Of a DNA stretch of 7,323 bases, positions 5,733 through 7,323 are shown piece by piece (within the stretch, counting starts at the first letter, position 1; each line of letters opens with the position of its first letter). The notes under the pieces were generated by a model. It saw only the letters and a program-made list of their open reading frames with translations. It was not told the DNA's origin and did no database searches. The position numbers and the translations under genes were made by a program. The DNA lies in NCBI GenBank assembly GCA_021792815.1, contig JAJYTX010000122.1:1-7323 (forward strand), in the 5' to 3' direction. Origin of the DNA: Pseudomonadota bacterium. Its GTDB lineage: Bacteria; Pseudomonadota; Gammaproteobacteria; Steroidobacterales; Steroidobacteraceae.

Positions 5733-6560
5733 TCAATCCCCCTCGAAGTGAGGCTGCTGCTTGGCGACGAATGCGCGATAGGCGCGCCGGAAGTCCTCGG
5801 TCTGCATGCACACGGCCTGTGCCTGCGCTTCCGCGTCGATGGCCGCATCGACCGGCAGGTGCCACTCGGCGTGCAGCATCTTCTTCGTCATGGCGTGCGC
5901 GAACGTCGGCCCGGTGGCGATCCTCTCGGCGAGTTGCATCGTCTCCTCGAGGACGGTCTCGGGCGCCACGAGCCGGTTGAAGAACCCCCAGGCGAGTGCT
6001 TCTTCGGCCGACATCGAACGTCCGGTATAAAGAAGTTCCGAGGCGCGACCCTGGCCGATGATGCGCGGCAGAATGGAGCAGGCACCCATGTCACATCCGG
6101 CCAGGCCGACGCGGGTGAACAGGAACGCCGTCTTCGTCCGGGGCGTGCCCAGCCGGAAGTCGCACGCCATGGCGAGGATCGCGCCGGCGCCGGCGCATAC
6201 GCCATCGACCGCTGCCAGGATGGGCTGCGGACAGGCCCGCATTGCCTTGACCACATCGCCGGTCATGCGGGTGAAATCGAGCAGGCCTTGCGCGGTCATT
6301 TGCGTGAGCGGACCGATGATCTCGTGCACGTCGCCGCCAGAGCAGAAGTTGTCGCCGGCGCCCGTGATGACGATCGTCCGAACGCGGTTCGTCGTGCTCA
6401 ATGCGCGGAACAGGTCGCGCAGCTCGGCGTAGGAGTCGAAGGTGAGCGGATTTTTGCGCTCCGGCCGATTGAGCGTCACCACCCCTATGCGTCCCTCCTG
6501 CCGCCACAGAAAATGCTGCGGCCGATACGCCTGCGGGTCGAATTCGCTTGCCGCGCTCAT
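5733..6560 (-). CDS. Enoyl-CoA hydratase/isomerase (crotonase) family protein with non-canonical active site
   Basis: A 275-residue crotonase-fold protein binding a CoA thioester. [15 protein letters not shown] (27 to 41) is the N-terminal signature. The two oxyanion-hole loops are NFCSGGDV (71 to 78) and [16 protein letters not shown] (119 to 134). Then come [21 protein letters not shown] (146 to 166) and the C-terminal helices. In enoyl-CoA hydratase two Glu residues add and remove water; here their aligned positions are I128 and R150, so simple hydration is doubtful. D157 or D77 may serve as acid/base instead (inference). This sequence type resembles crotonases I associate with aromatic-CoA clusters beside MarR and RidA genes. 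The ATG at 6560 has AGAGAGGA 8 nt upstream, embedded in the last codons of the MarR gene, with a 4-nt gap between the genes. Confidence 0.92.
   Translation of the reverse strand: MSAASEFDPQAYRPQHFLWRQEGRIGVVTLNRPERKNPLTFDSYAELRDLFRALSTTNRVRTIVITGAGDNFCSGGDVHEIIGPLTQMTAQGLLDFTRMTGDVVKAMRACPQPILAAVDGVCAGAGAILAMACDFRLGTPRTKTAFLFTRVGLAGCDMGACSILPRIIGQGRASELLYTGRSMSAEEALAWGFFNRLVAPETVLEETMQLAERIATGPTFAHAMTKKMLHAEWHLPVDAAIDAEAQAQAVCMQTEDFRRAYRAFVAKQQPHFEGD
5738..5744 (-). promoter_or_regulatory. Ribosome binding site supporting the GTG start of the acyl-CoA dehydrogenase
   Basis: GAGGGGG, inside the last codons of the hydratase gene, lies 10 nt before the GTG at 5727. It favours this start over the upstream ATG at 5865, which would overlap the hydratase gene extensively. 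Confidence 0.6.
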
Positions 6561-6564
6561 GATC

Positions 6565-7077
6565 TCATTCCTCTCTGGTGCCGATGACGTGTGCCTTGAG
6601 CTCGCCCAGCAGTTCCAGGAGCTGCTTTTTCTGCCTGGAGGAGAGCACCGAAAAAAAGTCGTTTTGCCACTGCTCGTGTTCGATGGCCATCCGCTGGAAT
6701 TGACGTGCGCCCTCGGCGGTGAGCTTGACCCGATAGACCCGACGATCGGCGGGGTCCACCTCGCGCACGACCAGTCCCTCCCTCTCCAGTCCGTCGGTGA
6801 TGCCGGTCACGTTGCCTCCCGTCACCATCAGGCGCTTCGACAGCTCGCTCATCTTGAGCCCTTCGGGAACCCGCTCGAGCTGGGCCATCAGGTCAAATCG
6901 GGGCAACGTGGTATTGAATCTCGACTGCAGTCTCTGGCGGATGCGATTCTCGATCTGACCGGTGCACGAGAGCAGGCGCAGCCAGAGGCGAACGGAGGCG
7001 TGGTGATCATTATGCACGCGGGTCTCCGCATCGACCGCGGCCGGAACGGATTTCAAGACGATCTTGCTGCTTGCCAT
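6565..7077 (-). CDS. MarR-family transcriptional regulator
   Basis: A 170-residue winged-helix dimeric regulator. The N-terminal dimerisation helix runs from about 25 to 55. [20 protein letters not shown] (55 to 74) leads into the DNA-binding domain, with [19 protein letters not shown] (76 to 94) as the helix-turn-helix and [14 protein letters not shown] (107 to 120) as the wing with its conserved DRR. C-terminal dimerisation helices follow. The closest type I recall is the BadR/CouR-like group, which controls aromatic-CoA catabolism and responds to aroyl-CoA thioesters; this is family knowledge, not proof for this gene. The ATG at 7077 overlaps the SDR stop by one base (TGATG) and has GGGAGGAG 10 nt upstream; the longer frame to 7143 lies inside the SDR gene. 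Sitting second or later in the operon, it would be co-transcribed with its targets, allowing feedback control. Confidence 0.93.
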   Translation of the reverse strand: MASSKIVLKSVPAAVDAETRVHNDHHASVRLWLRLLSCTGQIENRIRQRLQSRFNTTLPRFDLMAQLERVPEGLKMSELSKRLMVTGGNVTGITDGLEREGLVVREVDPADRRVYRVKLTAEGARQFQRMAIEHEQWQNDFFSVLSSRQKKQLLELLGELKAHVIGTREE

Positions 7078-7323
7078 CAGGTGACTTCTCCTCCCGCGAT
7101 CACGAGGCTCTGGCCCGTCACGCTCTCCGTGCCGGGACGACACAGCCAGAGCACCGCGTGGGCGACTTCCCGCGGCGCTATGAGACGCCGCTGTGGGTTG
7201 CTGCTGAGCAGCGCATCCAGCGCCTGCTGCTCGCTGCGCCCGGTTCTGGCTTGAATGTTGCCGAGCGCCTGTTTCACGATGTCCGTGTCGGTGTAGCCTG
7301 GACAGACCGCGTTCACCGTGATG
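7077..7323 (-). CDS. Short-chain dehydrogenase/reductase (SDR), C-terminal part, 5' end beyond window
   Basis: The last 81 residues of an SDR-family NAD(P)-dependent oxidoreductase, open at the right edge. The fragment begins [16 protein letters not shown], the classical SDR strand and nicotinamide-side loop (N-A-V-x-P-G-x-x-x-T). The mobile substrate helix with [20 protein letters not shown] follows, then [20 protein letters not shown], the usual C-terminal strand. The glycine-rich cofactor motif and the YxxxK catalytic pair lie outside the window, so activity cannot be checked. A GTG near the edge is inside the conserved domain and is not the true start. It is coupled to the MarR gene by a TGATG overlap. 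A 3-hydroxyacyl-CoA dehydrogenase role fits the neighbouring hydratase and acyl-CoA dehydrogenase (inference). Confidence 0.9.
   Translation of the reverse strand, partial: ITVNAVCPGYTDTDIVKQALGNIQARTGRSEQQALDALLSSNPQRRLIAPREVAHAVLWLCRPGTESVTGQSLVIAGGEVT

Noticed and set aside
5728..5865. Extended ATG start for the acyl-CoA dehydrogenase (448 residues)
   Set aside because: It would overlap the hydratase by more than 130 nt and add Arg-rich non-family sequence; the GTG at 5727 has a good ribosome site and normal spacing.
5748..6587. 279-codon plus-strand reading frame opposite the hydratase
   Set aside because: Antisense shadow of the crotonase gene, with Arg/Gly/His-rich composition and no recognisable motif.
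7078..7143. Extended ATG start for the MarR gene (192 residues)
   Set aside because: The extra 22 residues lie inside the SDR coding region and are not family-like; the ATG at 7077 has a strong GGGAGGAG site and a TGATG overlap.
1..7323. CRISPR arrays, tRNA or rRNA genes, insertion sequences, phage genes
   Set aside because: No spaced repeats, RNA-gene signatures, transposase motifs or terminal inverted repeats were seen.

Overview
The window is high-GC DNA in the style of a proteobacterium with broad aromatic or acyl-CoA catabolism (alpha, beta or gamma cannot be told apart from the sequence alone). The gene content is CoA-thioester chemistry plus three different regulator types. Coding density is high on the minus strand; apart from one small gene and two sizeable intergenic gaps, the long plus-strand reading frames are antisense shadows of GC-rich genes.

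Right half (2486 to 7323, minus strand, read right to left): a compact operon. It starts beyond the right edge with a short-chain dehydrogenase/reductase (SDR, C-terminal 81 residues visible), then a MarR-family regulator (TGATG overlap), a crotonase/enoyl-CoA hydratase-family protein (4 nt gap), an acyl-CoA dehydrogenase (5 nt gap, GTG start), a RidA-family protein (4 nt GTGA overlap) and, after 66 nt, a large Old Yellow Enzyme (OYE)-type flavin oxidoreductase. From recollection, this mix resembles aerobic aromatic-CoA clusters, in particular the 2-aminobenzoyl-CoA (anthraniloyl-CoA) type, in which a dearomatised amino-cyclohexene-carboxyl-CoA must be reduced, deaminated and opened. No CoA ligase or monooxygenase is in the window, so the substrate is inferred only.

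Middle (1240 to 2485): a stand-alone Lrp/AsnC effector-binding (RAM) domain protein on the plus strand, convergent with the oxidoreductase and divergent from a 4-hydroxybenzoyl-CoA-thioesterase-type hotdog protein. Left (1 to 1239): a GntR/FCD regulator, cut by the left edge, preceded by a 596-base non-coding region. That region holds a good sigma70-like promoter whose -10 overlaps a perfect TGTATACA palindrome (GntR operator consensus), a possible 42-codon leader ORF, mutually exclusive hairpins at the end of that ORF, and an AT-rich island with an IHF-like site.

The recurring oddity is family members that have lost textbook active-site or ligand residues. The RidA protein has Met where the catalytic Arg should be, the crotonase lacks both catalytic Glu residues, the GntR FCD domain lacks all four usual metal ligands, and the OYE protein carries a roughly 70-residue insertion. 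Three of these lie in one operon, which points to a specialised pathway rather than ordinary fatty-acid beta-oxidation.
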